Positions 1 through 6,992 of a DNA stretch of 13,404 nt are shown here, one piece after another. Position 1 is the first letter of the stretch. Each line of letters begins with the position of its first letter. The notes beneath the pieces were generated by a model. It did not search any database and was not told the origin of the DNA. It saw nothing but the letters and a program-made list of their open reading frames with translations. A program made the translations under genes and the position numbers. The DNA lies in the NCBI GenBank assembly GCA_039920165.1, contig JBDSEG010000375.1, positions 1 to 13,404 of the forward strand, given 5' to 3'. Source of the stretch: JBDSEG01 sp039920165 (GTDB lineage: Bacteria; Pseudomonadota; Gammaproteobacteria; Burkholderiales; Burkholderiaceae_C).

Positions 1-200
1 TTGTAACGAGGCTAGCCCGGCGTGGGCACCGACCTACACGTCGTCTCAGGCAGCGTTCCTGGCACCCTGGGCAGGCCCGCTGAAACGTACCCGCACGTTC
101 CTGCCGATCCGTTCAAGCTCCCCCACCGCAACCGTCGGCCGCGGCAAGCGACTGGCGTTGCATCGGCGAAGTCGAAAGCCTCGCCAATGCCCTGCGGCCT

Positions 201-989
201 TCAAGCACCCGTAAATTTCGGCTTGCGCTTTTCCATGAAGGCGGCCTGACCTTCCTTGTAGTCGGCGCTGTTGAAGCAGGCGAGCACCGCGCGGTCGATC
301 GCCGCGAGGTCGCGGTCGGCCGCGTCCTTGAGCACCTCGCCGACCACCTGCTTGGCGGTCTTGATGGTCAGCGGCGCGTTCTCGGCGATGGTTCGTGCCA
401 GCGCTTCCACCGAGGCCTCGAGCGCGTCGTCGGCGACCACGCGGTTGACAAGACCCATGCGCTCGGCTTCGCGCGCGTCGAACTGGCGGCCGGTGAAGAA
501 CATCTCTTTCGCATTGGCCGGGCCGACCAGGTCGACCAGCGGCTTGGCGCGGTTAAAGCCGTAGCCCAGACCGAGCTTGGCGGCGGGGATGCCGAATTTC
601 GCGTTCTCGGTGCAAATGCGCAGATCGCAGCAGACCGCGACCGCCGTACCGCCGCCGATGCAGTAGCCGCGAACCATCGCGATGGTCGGGATCGCCATGT
701 CGAGCAGGGCCTGGTAGGCCTGCTGGGTCGTCGTCTGGTAATGCGCAAGGGCGGCGGCTTCCTGGCGCTCGTCCTTGAACTTCGAGATATCGGCACCCGA
801 TGCGAACGCCTTGCCGCCGGCGCCCGATACGACCATCACGCGCACTGCAGGGTCGGCTTTGAATCCGGCCATGATCTCGAGCGCCGCCTCCCACATCTCG
901 AGCGAGATGGCGTTGTGGCGCTCGGGGTTGTTGAAGGTCATCCAGCCAACACCGTCGACAACCCGGGAGATCATTTTTTTGCTGGCCAT
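201..989 (-). CDS. Enoyl-CoA hydratase/isomerase family protein (crotonase fold)
   Basis: 262 aa, the usual length for a single-domain crotonase. These enzymes bind an acyl-CoA thioester and hydrate, isomerise or cleave it through an enolate held in an oxyanion hole. Both oxyanion-hole segments are visible: FASGADISKF at residues 62-71 and GYCIGGGTAVAVCCDLRI at 108-125. The first catalytic glutamate of classical enoyl-CoA hydratase (Glu144 in the rat enzyme, in a QPE context) aligns with Ala136 in GIPAAKLG. The second (Glu164) appears kept as Glu162 in AKEMFFTGR. The reaction may therefore differ from simple hydration. The ATG is preceded by a good Shine-Dalgarno (GAGAGGA, about 8 bases upstream). 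The gene lies 21 bp downstream of the CoA-transferase gene and is almost certainly co-transcribed with it. Family assignment is secure; the substrate is unknown. Confidence 0.93.
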   Translation of the reverse strand: MASKKMISRVVDGVGWMTFNNPERHNAISLEMWEAALEIMAGFKADPAVRVMVVSGAGGKAFASGADISKFKDERQEAAALAHYQTTTQQAYQALLDMAIPTIAMVRGYCIGGGTAVAVCCDLRICTENAKFGIPAAKLGLGYGFNRAKPLVDLVGPANAKEMFFTGRQFDAREAERMGLVNRVVADDALEASVEALARTIAENAPLTIKTAKQVVGEVLKDAADRDLAAIDRAVLACFNSADYKEGQAAFMEKRKPKFTGA

Positions 990-1010
990 CGGGTCATTCC
1001 TCTCAACGCT

Positions 1011-2180
1011 TCAAATCGTTCCGTCGTGCGCCAGGCGTTCGATCTCGGCATCGTCGTAGCCCAGCTCGCGCAGCACCTGCGCTGTATGTTCGCCCTGCGC
1101 CGGCGGGTGGCTCGCGACCTGGCTCGGCGTGCGGCTCAGCGTGACCGGCTGGCCGAGGTAGGCGACCGACCCCAAGGTCTGCGCGATGCCAAGATGGCGC
1201 ACCTGCGGGTCGGCGAATGCCTCGTCGATGGCATAGATCGGCCCGGTCGGTACGCCCGCCTCGTTGAGCCGCGCGACCCAGTCGGCGGTATCGCGCTCGA
1301 CCAGGCGGCGCTCGATCTCGACCTGCAGCGCATCGCGGTGCTTCGAGCGCAGCGCGCCGCTCGCATAGTCGGCGTGCTTGACCAGCTCGGGCGCGCCGAT
1401 CGCATCGCAGAACCGGACCCAAATCTTGTGCCCGGCGACCGCGATATTCATATGGCCGTCGCGGGTCTTGAAAACGCCGGTCGGGATCGCGGTCGGGTGG
1501 TTGTTGCCGGCCTGCCCCGCCACCTCGCCCTTCATCAGCCAGCGCGCGGCCTGGAAGTCGAGCATGAAGAGCTGGGCCTGCAGCAACGACGACTGGACCC
1601 ACTGGCCCTGCCCCGACTTCTCGCGCTCGATCACCGCGACCATGATGCCGTGGGCGCAGAAGATTCCGGCGCACAGGTCGGCGATCGGAATGCCGACCCG
1701 CATCGGGCCCTGTCCGGGCTTGCCGGTGATCGACATCAGCCCGCCCATGCCCTGCGCGATCTGGTCGAACCCCGGGCGCAGGCTGTACGGGCCGTCCTGG
1801 CCGTAGCCCGAGATGCTGGCGTAGATGAGGCGCGGGTTGGTGGCGGCGAGCGTTTCGTAATCGATGCCCAGCCGTCGCTTCACATCGGGGCGGTAGTTCT
1901 CGACAACGATATCGGCGCTCGCCACCAGCTTCTTCAGGATCGCGACGCCTTCGGGCGACTTGAGGTTGAGCGTCATGCCGCGCTTGTTGCGGTGCACGTT
2001 CTGGAAATCGCTGTCCTCGCGCGGACCGCCCACGCCCTCGCCTTCGTCGAGCGCCGGCGGCATCTCGACCTTGATGACCTGCGCGCCCCAATCGGCCAGT
2101 TGCCGCACCGCGGTCGGCCCGGCGCGGACCCGGGTCAGGTCGATGACGGTGAGGTGCGAAAGTGCGGTCGATGCTTGCAT
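1011..2180 (-). CDS. CaiB/BaiF family (family III) CoA-transferase
   Basis: 389 aa, typical of the family. Family III CoA-transferases move CoA between carboxylic acids through an aspartyl-CoA/anhydride intermediate and act in the cytoplasm. The N-terminus has the usual pattern (VIDLTRVRAGP, then LADWGAQVIKVE, residues 12-39). RNKRGMTLNLKSPEG (64-78) and SGYGQDGPY (124-132) are family hallmarks. The likely catalytic aspartate is Asp168 in GIPIADLCAG, matching the conserved D-x-x-x-G position. The crotonase gene follows 21 bp downstream, which suggests that an acid is first activated to its CoA ester and then modified by the crotonase. The ribosome binding site is weak. The 103 bp upstream shows no promoter I would defend. 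Specific acyl donor and acceptor cannot be assigned. Confidence 0.93.
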   Translation of the reverse strand: MQASTALSHLTVIDLTRVRAGPTAVRQLADWGAQVIKVEMPPALDEGEGVGGPREDSDFQNVHRNKRGMTLNLKSPEGVAILKKLVASADIVVENYRPDVKRRLGIDYETLAATNPRLIYASISGYGQDGPYSLRPGFDQIAQGMGGLMSITGKPGQGPMRVGIPIADLCAGIFCAHGIMVAVIEREKSGQGQWVQSSLLQAQLFMLDFQAARWLMKGEVAGQAGNNHPTAIPTGVFKTRDGHMNIAVAGHKIWVRFCDAIGAPELVKHADYASGALRSKHRDALQVEIERRLVERDTADWVARLNEAGVPTGPIYAIDEAFADPQVRHLGIAQTLGSVAYLGQPVTLSRTPSQVASHPPAQGEHTAQVLRELGYDDAEIERLAHDGTI

Positions 2181-2283
2181 CGGGTCAGTCTAACCGGCGA
2201 CATCTCACGTCGCCCCGGCCGGGCTGTGACGCGAACCGGACTGCCCTATCGGTACTGCCTTCGCGCCACTCAGCGCTGCACAT

Positions 2284-2724
2284 TCATGGCTTGGCTTTGC
2301 GCTCGAGGATGGCCTTCGCATCCTCGAATCCAATCGGCGCCGACGTGTGCTCGTGGACGATGCGAAGCACGTGTCCGCTGGTCTTGAGCACCCAACTGAC
2401 ACGGTTCTGCATCGCCCGAACCTCCTGCCCTTGCGCCGACGTTGCGGCGTAGGTCACGATGGCGCTCATGGCTGCGAAGCCCGCGCCGTCGACGATCTGC
2501 ACGTCGTCGAACGTCACCCTGCAGAGCTCGCTGCCGAGTGACGCGAACCAGCCTTCGACGGCAACCCTCCAGGCGGCGGCGCCTTCGTACGACCAGGTTC
2601 CCCACGCGTCGAACACCCTCGCTTCGGGCGCGTACAGGTGCATCAGCGTCTCGGCGTTCTTTGCCAGCACGGCCGACTTGTAAGTCTCCAGGGCGGCCAG
2701 GACCTGCTTCTCGCGGTCACTCAT
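2284..2724 (-). CDS. SnoaL-like / NTF2-like fold protein
   Basis: 146 aa, a normal length for a single NTF2-like (cystatin-like alpha+beta barrel) domain. The pattern fits SnoaL-like/ketosteroid-isomerase-like proteins: an N-terminal helix (residues 5-30, KQVLAALETYKSAVLAKNAE), then LMHLYAPEARVFDAWG (33-47 region), a middle tryptophan-rich segment (AAWRVAVEGWF), and C-terminal strands including VSWVLKTSGHVLRIVHEHTS. Such domains bind small hydrophobic ligands or act as isomerases or cyclases; the sequence does not say which. It begins 3 bp after the stop of a related but frameshifted NTF2-like gene, so the two were probably a tandem operonic pair. A weak purine-rich stretch (GGGAAA) precedes the ATG. 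Function is unassigned. Confidence 0.85.
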   Translation of the reverse strand: MSDREKQVLAALETYKSAVLAKNAETLMHLYAPEARVFDAWGTWSYEGAAAWRVAVEGWFASLGSELCRVTFDDVQIVDGAGFAAMSAIVTYAATSAQGQEVRAMQNRVSWVLKTSGHVLRIVHEHTSAPIGFEDAKAILERKAKP

Positions 2725-2727
2725 TTT

Positions 2728-3167
2728 TCATTTCCCGTTGACGGTTGCGCCGCGGCCTTCACCGGTTGACGGTAGCGCATCCGGCGGCAATTGGGTGGCC
2801 TGCGACCACACCGCCATCCAGCCGCCCGCCTGCAGTTCATAGATATCCGTATGCCAGCAATCGACGACCCTGCCGGACGGAAATGTGATCCTGGCCAGAT
2901 ACCTCACGGCGGCCATGCCCGCGGAAAGAAGCACTCGCATGACGCCGTGCTCCATTTCGCATAGAACGGCTCGGCCGCGATGAGCGACAAGTACCGCTCG
3001 CGGGTCATGACGCGACCGGGCGGGCTGATGAGCTCGTAGTCAGGCGCGTGAAGCCTTTGTATCGCCGGCATGTCGCGCGCGACATGGGCTTGCGTGCGCT
3101 CGACTTCCAGTGCGCGGAAGAAGTCGGCGTCGGGCGTAGCACCGGGAGCCGGCATTGAGGTGTTCAT
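2728..3167 (-). pseudogene. DUF4440/NTF2-like protein gene broken by a 1-base frameshift
   Basis: Two adjacent frames together make a complete NTF2-like protein of about 146 aa. The first frame starts at the ATG at 3165-3167 (MNTSMPAPG) and runs through ADFFRALEVERTQAHVARD and APDYELISPPGRVMTRERYL to YAKW. The second continues from EHGVMRVLL through AAVRYLARI, VDCWHTDIYE and WMAVWSQATQLP to the stop at 2728. The join is at about 2950-2953. The strand reads AAATGGAGCAC where AAA TGG GAG CAC would keep frame, so one G is missing from a short G run. Without it the product ends in an unrelated tail. The WHTDxYE and WQ/MAVWSQAT motifs are typical of the family. It could be a recent mutation or a sequencing error. 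Start choice is uncertain because no clear Shine-Dalgarno is seen. Confidence 0.85.
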
Positions 3168-3292
3168 GGTGAAGGCAGTGCCCGACGGGAAGTGTGAGCG
3201 CTGGCTGGTTGTGAAGGATTCGTCGACGCGCACTCGGTCTTCTGCGGCCCGCCGCCCGGAGGCGCGCAGGTCGATTTGCCAGTGCCCCCGAA

Positions 3293-3655
3293 TTACGGAG
3301 CCGACCATGCGTCGACAGACACCGAGGTGCTCCCTGGAAAGATCAGGAGGTGAAGTGGTAGGCCCACGCGCTGTTCCGGTGGCAACCGGCTCGCGCGGAC
3401 GGAGTCTCCCAAGACTTCGAGCGCACCATTGGCACCCCAAAATATCGCGGCGAGGAGCGGGGCGTAGAAGGTCAGCCAAGCGAACTGCGCAACGGAAAAC
3501 TGCAGCCGGGGCCACCCTTGACCTGCAACGTGGACCGTGGCGCCCGAGGCGTGGCACGAGAGCAGGCCCGTCATGTGCGCGGGAAGCAGGTCGGCCAGTA
3601 GCACAACACCCCAGAAAGCAGCCAAGTGGGCGACGAGAGCAACAGCCAGGTGCAT
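3293..3655 (-). CDS. Small hypothetical membrane protein
   Basis: 120 aa, not recognised as any named family. It has two strongly hydrophobic segments that look membrane-spanning: residues 1-27 (LAVALVAHLAAFWGVVLLADLL) and about 53-82 (FSVAQFAWLTFYAPLLAAIFWGANGALEVL). A further apolar stretch lies near 98-107 (GLPLHLLIFP). An in-frame stop at 3674-3676 lies six codons upstream of the ATG, so this is the only available start. The upstream sequence gives only a weak ribosome binding site. Codon use is less G/C-biased at third positions than in the catabolic genes of this window. It sits among broken genes, so it may itself be a remnant. Hydrophobicity pattern and clean ORF are the only support. 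Confidence 0.45.
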   Translation of the reverse strand: MHLAVALVAHLAAFWGVVLLADLLPAHMTGLLSCHASGATVHVAGQGWPRLQFSVAQFAWLTFYAPLLAAIFWGANGALEVLGDSVRASRLPPEQRVGLPLHLLIFPGSTSVSVDAWSAP

Positions 3656-3745
3656 AAGAGGTTTCTTACCACTTCAGCGGCCACTGCAAACAGATGCGCG
3701 TGAACGGATCGGCAAGCGACCATGACATGGCGGACTGATTGGCAC

Positions 3746-4169
3746 TCAGCGTTGCATTCGACGAACGGCCTGCTCGGTGGAGTTGAAAGATGCCTTCTCG
3801 GCAAGAAGCCCGACATACGCTCCTTCGACAAGCTGGTGCGGATCGACCCCTAGCTTGAGCATGAGTTCGTGCGCCTCCACCGTACCGACCTCCGAAGACT
3901 CATTCTCACCAAGCACGACTTCGAGTTCGAGGAAGTGCCCCAGCCCCTGAACCCTGTCGAGGTGTACTCGCGTTCGCCCAACAAGGAACAGCGTGCGTCG
4001 CTTGCTGACGCTGCCAGTTTCGCCATACGCAAGCGACAGGGACTGCCTGAGCGCTTCTGGCGTCGAGGTTGTCGATTTCGATCGGCCCCGCACTTGCCAA
4101 AGCCGCGACTCTTGGTACCAGCGTCTCAACACTGGCGATTCGGGCTTTGATTTCGACGTTCCGAGCCAT
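3746..4169 (-). pseudogene. CYTH-domain (class IV adenylate cyclase-like) gene with internal deletion
   Basis: CYTH proteins fold into a triphosphate tunnel and act as class IV adenylate cyclases or triphosphatases. The N-terminus is read from the ATG at 4167-4169: MARNVEIKARI, then LVPRVAALASAGPIEID. The C-terminal half is in another frame, from TSTPEALRQSLSLAYGE through KRRTLFLVGRTRVHLDRV, GLGHFLELEVVLGE and QLVEGAYVGLLAE to the stop at 3746. The two halves abut at about 4062-4077. The usual middle section, with the T-F-F and R-L-K-L-R strands, the basic tunnel residues and the Y-x-R region, is absent. I estimate about 40 missing codons, by comparison with the usual length of some 170-180 aa. 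Deletion plus frame change makes a functional product very unlikely. It begins 10 bp after the hydrolase remnant, so the two were probably one transcript. Confidence 0.85.
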
Positions 4170-4179
4170 CGCATATCGT

Positions 4180-4393
4180 CTATCGCTCAACATGAGCAGC
4201 ACGAAGCAAACTCTGCACTGAATCGTCGAGGAGACGATTGAAGGTATCAGGGTCTTCCAGCATCACGACGTGGCCCACGCAACGTACCACCTTGACGTCG
4301 ATTCCACGCCGCCTCGCGGGCTCCAATATTGGGTACTTCCCATTCCGGATAATTGATGAGTGAAACCGGGACGCTGATCGCATCGAGACCATC
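4180..4393 (-). pseudogene. C-terminal remnant of an alpha/beta hydrolase, frameshifted
   Basis: The last part reads RRRGIDVKVVRCVGHVVMLE followed by DPDTFNRLLDDSVQSL, which is the C-terminal end of an alpha/beta hydrolase. The His of VGH (codon 4270-4272) is the expected catalytic histidine. The preceding strand (RDGLDAISVPVSLINYPEWE, then VPNIGAREAA) is encoded in a different frame between about 4304 and 4396, so a small indel has broken the gene near 4304-4315. Upstream of an octamer repeat, a third frame at about 4507-4566 weakly resembles another part of such hydrolases (VIAFRADFP). The nucleophile-elbow serine motif and the N-terminal half are not present. The stop (TAG) lies 10 bp before the CYTH pseudogene start. 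Confidence is high for the C-terminal part and low for anything beyond the repeat. Confidence 0.78.
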
Positions 4394-4433
4394 GCGAAGA
4401 GGCGAAGAGGCGAAGAGGCGAAGAGGCGAAGAT
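4394..4433. repeat. Tandem octamer repeat GCGAAGAG, five copies
   Basis: Four perfect head-to-tail copies of GCGAAGAG (4394-4425) are followed by a fifth with one mismatch (GCGAAGAT, 4426-4433). The unit is 8 bp, not a multiple of three, so copy-number change would shift any reading frame through it. It abuts the last recognisable codons of the alpha/beta hydrolase remnant, exactly where that homology stops on this side. It may mark a slippage or recombination scar. Confidence 0.95.
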
Positions 4434-4651
4434 GGCTACTGTTGTTGTTCATAGATCTTCACGTGCTTCGGTCCCGACCACGCTATCGACGGCCGACATG
4501 ATTGCTTCCTCTGCGCACGAAACCACGGTCCGGCCGTGGAAAGTCGGCGCGAAAGGCGATGACGCGTGCCGCGACGCATTCAAGGAACTTCGCATGTCGC
4601 CCATTCTCCGGCAATACCCTTCCCTGCGACCACAGTAACGCAAACTCCAGC

Positions 4652-5899
4652 ATGCGCACCTTCCGACGCTGGCTCTACGCGACCCTCATGCTGGCGGTCG
4701 TCGCGGCGGTGGCCGCCCTCGCCCTCGCCATCGAATCCACCCCGCGCGTCGCTGTGCACGACGACGTGACGCCGGCCGATATCGACCGGGCCGTCGCCAT
4801 CGCGAGGCAGCACGACCCGCGACGTTTTATCCCGGGCTGGCCGCGCTCGGTGCCGCTGGCGGAGCGCGACATCGACCTGCTGCTCGACCATGCGGCACAG
4901 CGCTTTGCCGGTGCGCGCACTCGCGTGAAGCTGATGGCCGGCCGCGCGAGCATCGAGGCAAGCGTGCCGGCGCCGCTCGGGCGCTGGTGGAACGTGCAGT
5001 TCGGGCTGCGCCAGACGCCTGCAGGCCTGCCGGCGATCGACCGGCTGCAGGTCGGCAAGCTGCCGCTGCCCGCCGCGCTCGCATCGCCGCTGTTGCGCGC
5101 GGCCGCGACGCGCCAGGGCCTGCCGGCCGATGCCGTTCTTGCGGTGCAGTGGATCGACCGGGTGACGATCGCGCCAGGCGTGGCGCAGGTCGACTACCGC
5201 ATCGGCATCGAGACCGCGACCCGGTTGCGCGCCGCGCTGATGCCGCCGGCCGAGGTCGAGCGGCTGCATGTCTATGCGGTGCGGCTTGCCACGCTGACCG
5301 CCGGCCTGCCCGACGGGCCGGTCTCGCTCGCGCCCTTGCTTCAGGCCGGCTTCGCATTGGCTGCCGAGCGTACTGCCGCCGGGGCTGACGCAATCGACGA
5401 GAACCGCGCCGCGCTGGCGACGCTCGCCTTCTATGCCAACCGGCGCTCGCTCGGCCCGCTGATTCCTGCCGCGCGCGAGTGGCCGCAGGCGGCGCCGCGC
5501 GTCGTCACGCTGCAGCAGCGGCCCGACTTCGCGCTGCACTTCCTCGTCTCGGCACTCATCGCGGTGCAGGCGCGAACGCCGCTGGCCGATGCGGCCGGGC
5601 TGTGGAAGGAGCTGGCCGACGCCAAGCCGGGCGGCAGCGGCTTCAGCTTCAACGACATCGCGGCCGACCGCGCCGGCACTCGCTTCGGCGACCTCGCGCT
5701 TAACGATGCGGTGCGGCTGCAAAAGCGCATCGCCGCGGGAATGACGGAAGCCGACGTGATGCCCGACGCGAGCGACCTGCCCGAGTTCATGCCCGAGCCG
5801 GTTTTTATCGAACGCTTCGGCGGCGTGGGCGCCGAGCGCTACAACGCGATGATGGCGACGATCGAGGCTCGCATCGCGGCGCTGCCGCTGTACCGGTAA
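4652..5899 (+). CDS. Conserved hypothetical protein with N-terminal membrane anchor
   Basis: 415 aa. The chosen ATG puts an arginine-flanked hydrophobic helix at residues 8-27 (LYATLMLAVVAAVAALALAI), giving an uncleaved anchor or signal peptide with the rest in the periplasm. A longer in-frame start at 4502 would bury this helix behind 50 low-quality residues and was rejected. The body has no enzyme motif I recognise. From memory it resembles an uncharacterised proteobacterial family. Its most conserved-looking parts are LAERDIDLLLDHAAQRF (69-85), ENRAALATLAFYANRRSL (250-267), RPDFALHFLVSALIA (290-304), the glycine-rich GGSGFSFNDIAADRAGTRFG (327-346), and FIERFGGVG near the end. It is the only plus-strand gene in the left 12 kb and converges on the amidohydrolase gene with 22 bp between them. 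The Shine-Dalgarno is poor. Function unknown. Confidence 0.85.
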   Translation: MRTFRRWLYATLMLAVVAAVAALALAIESTPRVAVHDDVTPADIDRAVAIARQHDPRRFIPGWPRSVPLAERDIDLLLDHAAQRFAGARTRVKLMAGRASIEASVPAPLGRWWNVQFGLRQTPAGLPAIDRLQVGKLPLPAALASPLLRAAATRQGLPADAVLAVQWIDRVTIAPGVAQVDYRIGIETATRLRAALMPPAEVERLHVYAVRLATLTAGLPDGPVSLAPLLQAGFALAAERTAAGADAIDENRAALATLAFYANRRSLGPLIPAAREWPQAAPRVVTLQQRPDFALHFLVSALIAVQARTPLADAAGLWKELADAKPGGSGFSFNDIAADRAGTRFGDLALNDAVRLQKRIAAGMTEADVMPDASDLPEFMPEPVFIERFGGVGAERYNAMMATIEARIAALPLYR

Positions 5900-5921
5900 G
5901 GCAACGCGGCGGCGACGCCCC

Positions 5922-6992
5922 TCAAACGGCCCAGCGCGGCATCAACCGCTGCGCATTGCCGCGGCTGATGGCGCGCAGGTCGTTCGCGCCGAAGCCGTAG
6001 GCGGCGAGGCCTTTCACATGGTCTTCGCCGGTGCGGTACGGGTAGTCGCTGCCGAAGAGCATCTGCGGGACATCGACCAGCTTCGTCAATGACGCGAGCG
6101 CCATCGGGTTCGCGGTCCAGGCGGTGTCGTAGTAGAAGCGCTTGAGCTCGGTCAGCACGCCGCGCGGCACACGCGCTGCGAGCCTGGGGTCAGCGCCGGG
6201 CAGGCGCGTGAGCCGCTCGGTCAGGAACGGCAGCGTCCCGCCAGCGTGCGAGAAGATGAAGCGCACGTCGGGGCAACGCGCCGCGGTGCCCGAGAAGACG
6301 ACGTCGACGATCGTGCGCGTGGTATCAGTGCCGAACTCGACCACTGTCGCCGGGATCTCGGGCAGCAGGTTGCCGCAGCAGCCGGCCACCGTCGGGTGCG
6401 TGTACAGGATCGCCTTGCGCCGGTTGAGCTCATCCATGATGGGCGCGAACTGCGGGTGGCCGAGCCATTTGTCGCCGTAGCTCGTGAGCAGGCCGATGCC
6501 GTCGGCCTTCAGCACGTCGAGCGCGTACTCGAGTTCGCGCAGCGCGAGGTCGGTGCTGTGCATCGGCAGCATTGCGAAGCTGCCGAACTTGCCGCGGTGG
6601 TCGGTGCCCAGGCGCGCCGCATATTCGTTGCACTCGCGCGCGATGCGCGGCGCATTCGCCGCGTCGGCAAAGCTCGCCTGCGGTGTGGTGACCGAGAGGA
6701 TGGCAGTGCCGACGCCGGCCTTGGCCATATCGTCCATCGTCTTCGCGAGCGACCAGTTCTTGACGATCGGCGGCGCCTGACCGGCCTTGTCGAGCTCGCG
6801 CACATAGGCCGGCGAGAAGCAGTGGTGGTGGGTATCGATGCGCGGCTCGGCAGGTGGCGCGACCACGGCAACAGCCGACGGCGACGCCGTAGAGCAGCCG
6901 GGCAGGACCGCGGCCGCGCCGAGTGCGAGCAGGCCGGTGAGAAAGCCGCGCCGGCCGGCCGGGCCGCAAGCGCATGCGAGAGCGTGTGTCAT
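5922..6992 (-). CDS. Amidohydrolase family 2 (ACMSD-like) metal-dependent enzyme, predicted Tat lipoprotein
   Basis: 356 aa. This TIM-barrel family includes aminocarboxymuconate-semialdehyde decarboxylase, gamma-resorcylate decarboxylase and related hydratases and hydrolases. The metal and catalytic residues are all present: DTHHH (residues 53-57), YTHP with His199, SHAGG with His249, and FGSDYPY with Asp316. The N-terminus carries a Tat-like RRGFLTG (14-20), a hydrophobic stretch (LLALGAAAVL) and a lipobox LPGC with Cys33, so a lipoprotein beyond the inner membrane is predicted. That is unusual, since the characterised members I know of are cytoplasmic. The ATG overlaps the TGA of the cupin gene (ATGA), and GGGGAAAGAAAG precedes it. 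It is the last gene of the four-gene operon. Probable role is hydrolysis or decarboxylation of the pathway's acid substrate; the substrate is unknown. Confidence 0.9.
   Translation of the reverse strand: MTHALACACGPAGRRGFLTGLLALGAAAVLPGCSTASPSAVAVVAPPAEPRIDTHHHCFSPAYVRELDKAGQAPPIVKNWSLAKTMDDMAKAGVGTAILSVTTPQASFADAANAPRIARECNEYAARLGTDHRGKFGSFAMLPMHSTDLALRELEYALDVLKADGIGLLTSYGDKWLGHPQFAPIMDELNRRKAILYTHPTVAGCCGNLLPEIPATVVEFGTDTTRTIVDVVFSGTAARCPDVRFIFSHAGGTLPFLTERLTRLPGADPRLAARVPRGVLTELKRFYYDTAWTANPMALASLTKLVDVPQMLFGSDYPYRTGEDHVKGLAAYGFGANDLRAISRGNAQRLMPRWAV

Noticed and set aside
22..249. A 75-codon plus-strand frame at the left edge
   Set aside because: No similarity or plausible ribosome binding site, and it runs into the crotonase gene on the other strand.
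974..980. A run of seven A (minus strand) just after the crotonase start codon, which might allow slippage or phase variation
   Set aside because: It encodes Lys-Lys plus the first base of the next codon in the intact frame. One short run without an alternative product is weak evidence for a switch.
741..2387. A 548-codon open frame on the plus strand across the crotonase and CoA-transferase genes
   Set aside because: It is antisense to two clearly recognised genes, and its product is rich in Arg, Asp, His and Leu without any domain pattern. This is the usual shadow in GC-rich DNA.
3571..3831. An 86-codon minus-strand frame upstream of the small membrane protein
   Set aside because: It overlaps the better membrane-protein frame, has odd Cys/His/Ser-rich composition and no recognisable feature.
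4394..4433. The tandem octamer as a CRISPR-like array
   Set aside because: The units are 8 bp and contiguous with no spacers, so it is a simple tandem repeat.
4580..5722. A 380-codon minus-strand open frame opposite the conserved hypothetical protein
   Set aside because: The plus-strand frame has a sensible membrane anchor and conserved-looking blocks. The minus-strand product is Arg/Gln/His-rich with none.
5900..5921. Possible bidirectional terminator between the convergent hypothetical and amidohydrolase genes
   Set aside because: The 22-bp gap has no convincing stem and no T-tract in either direction.
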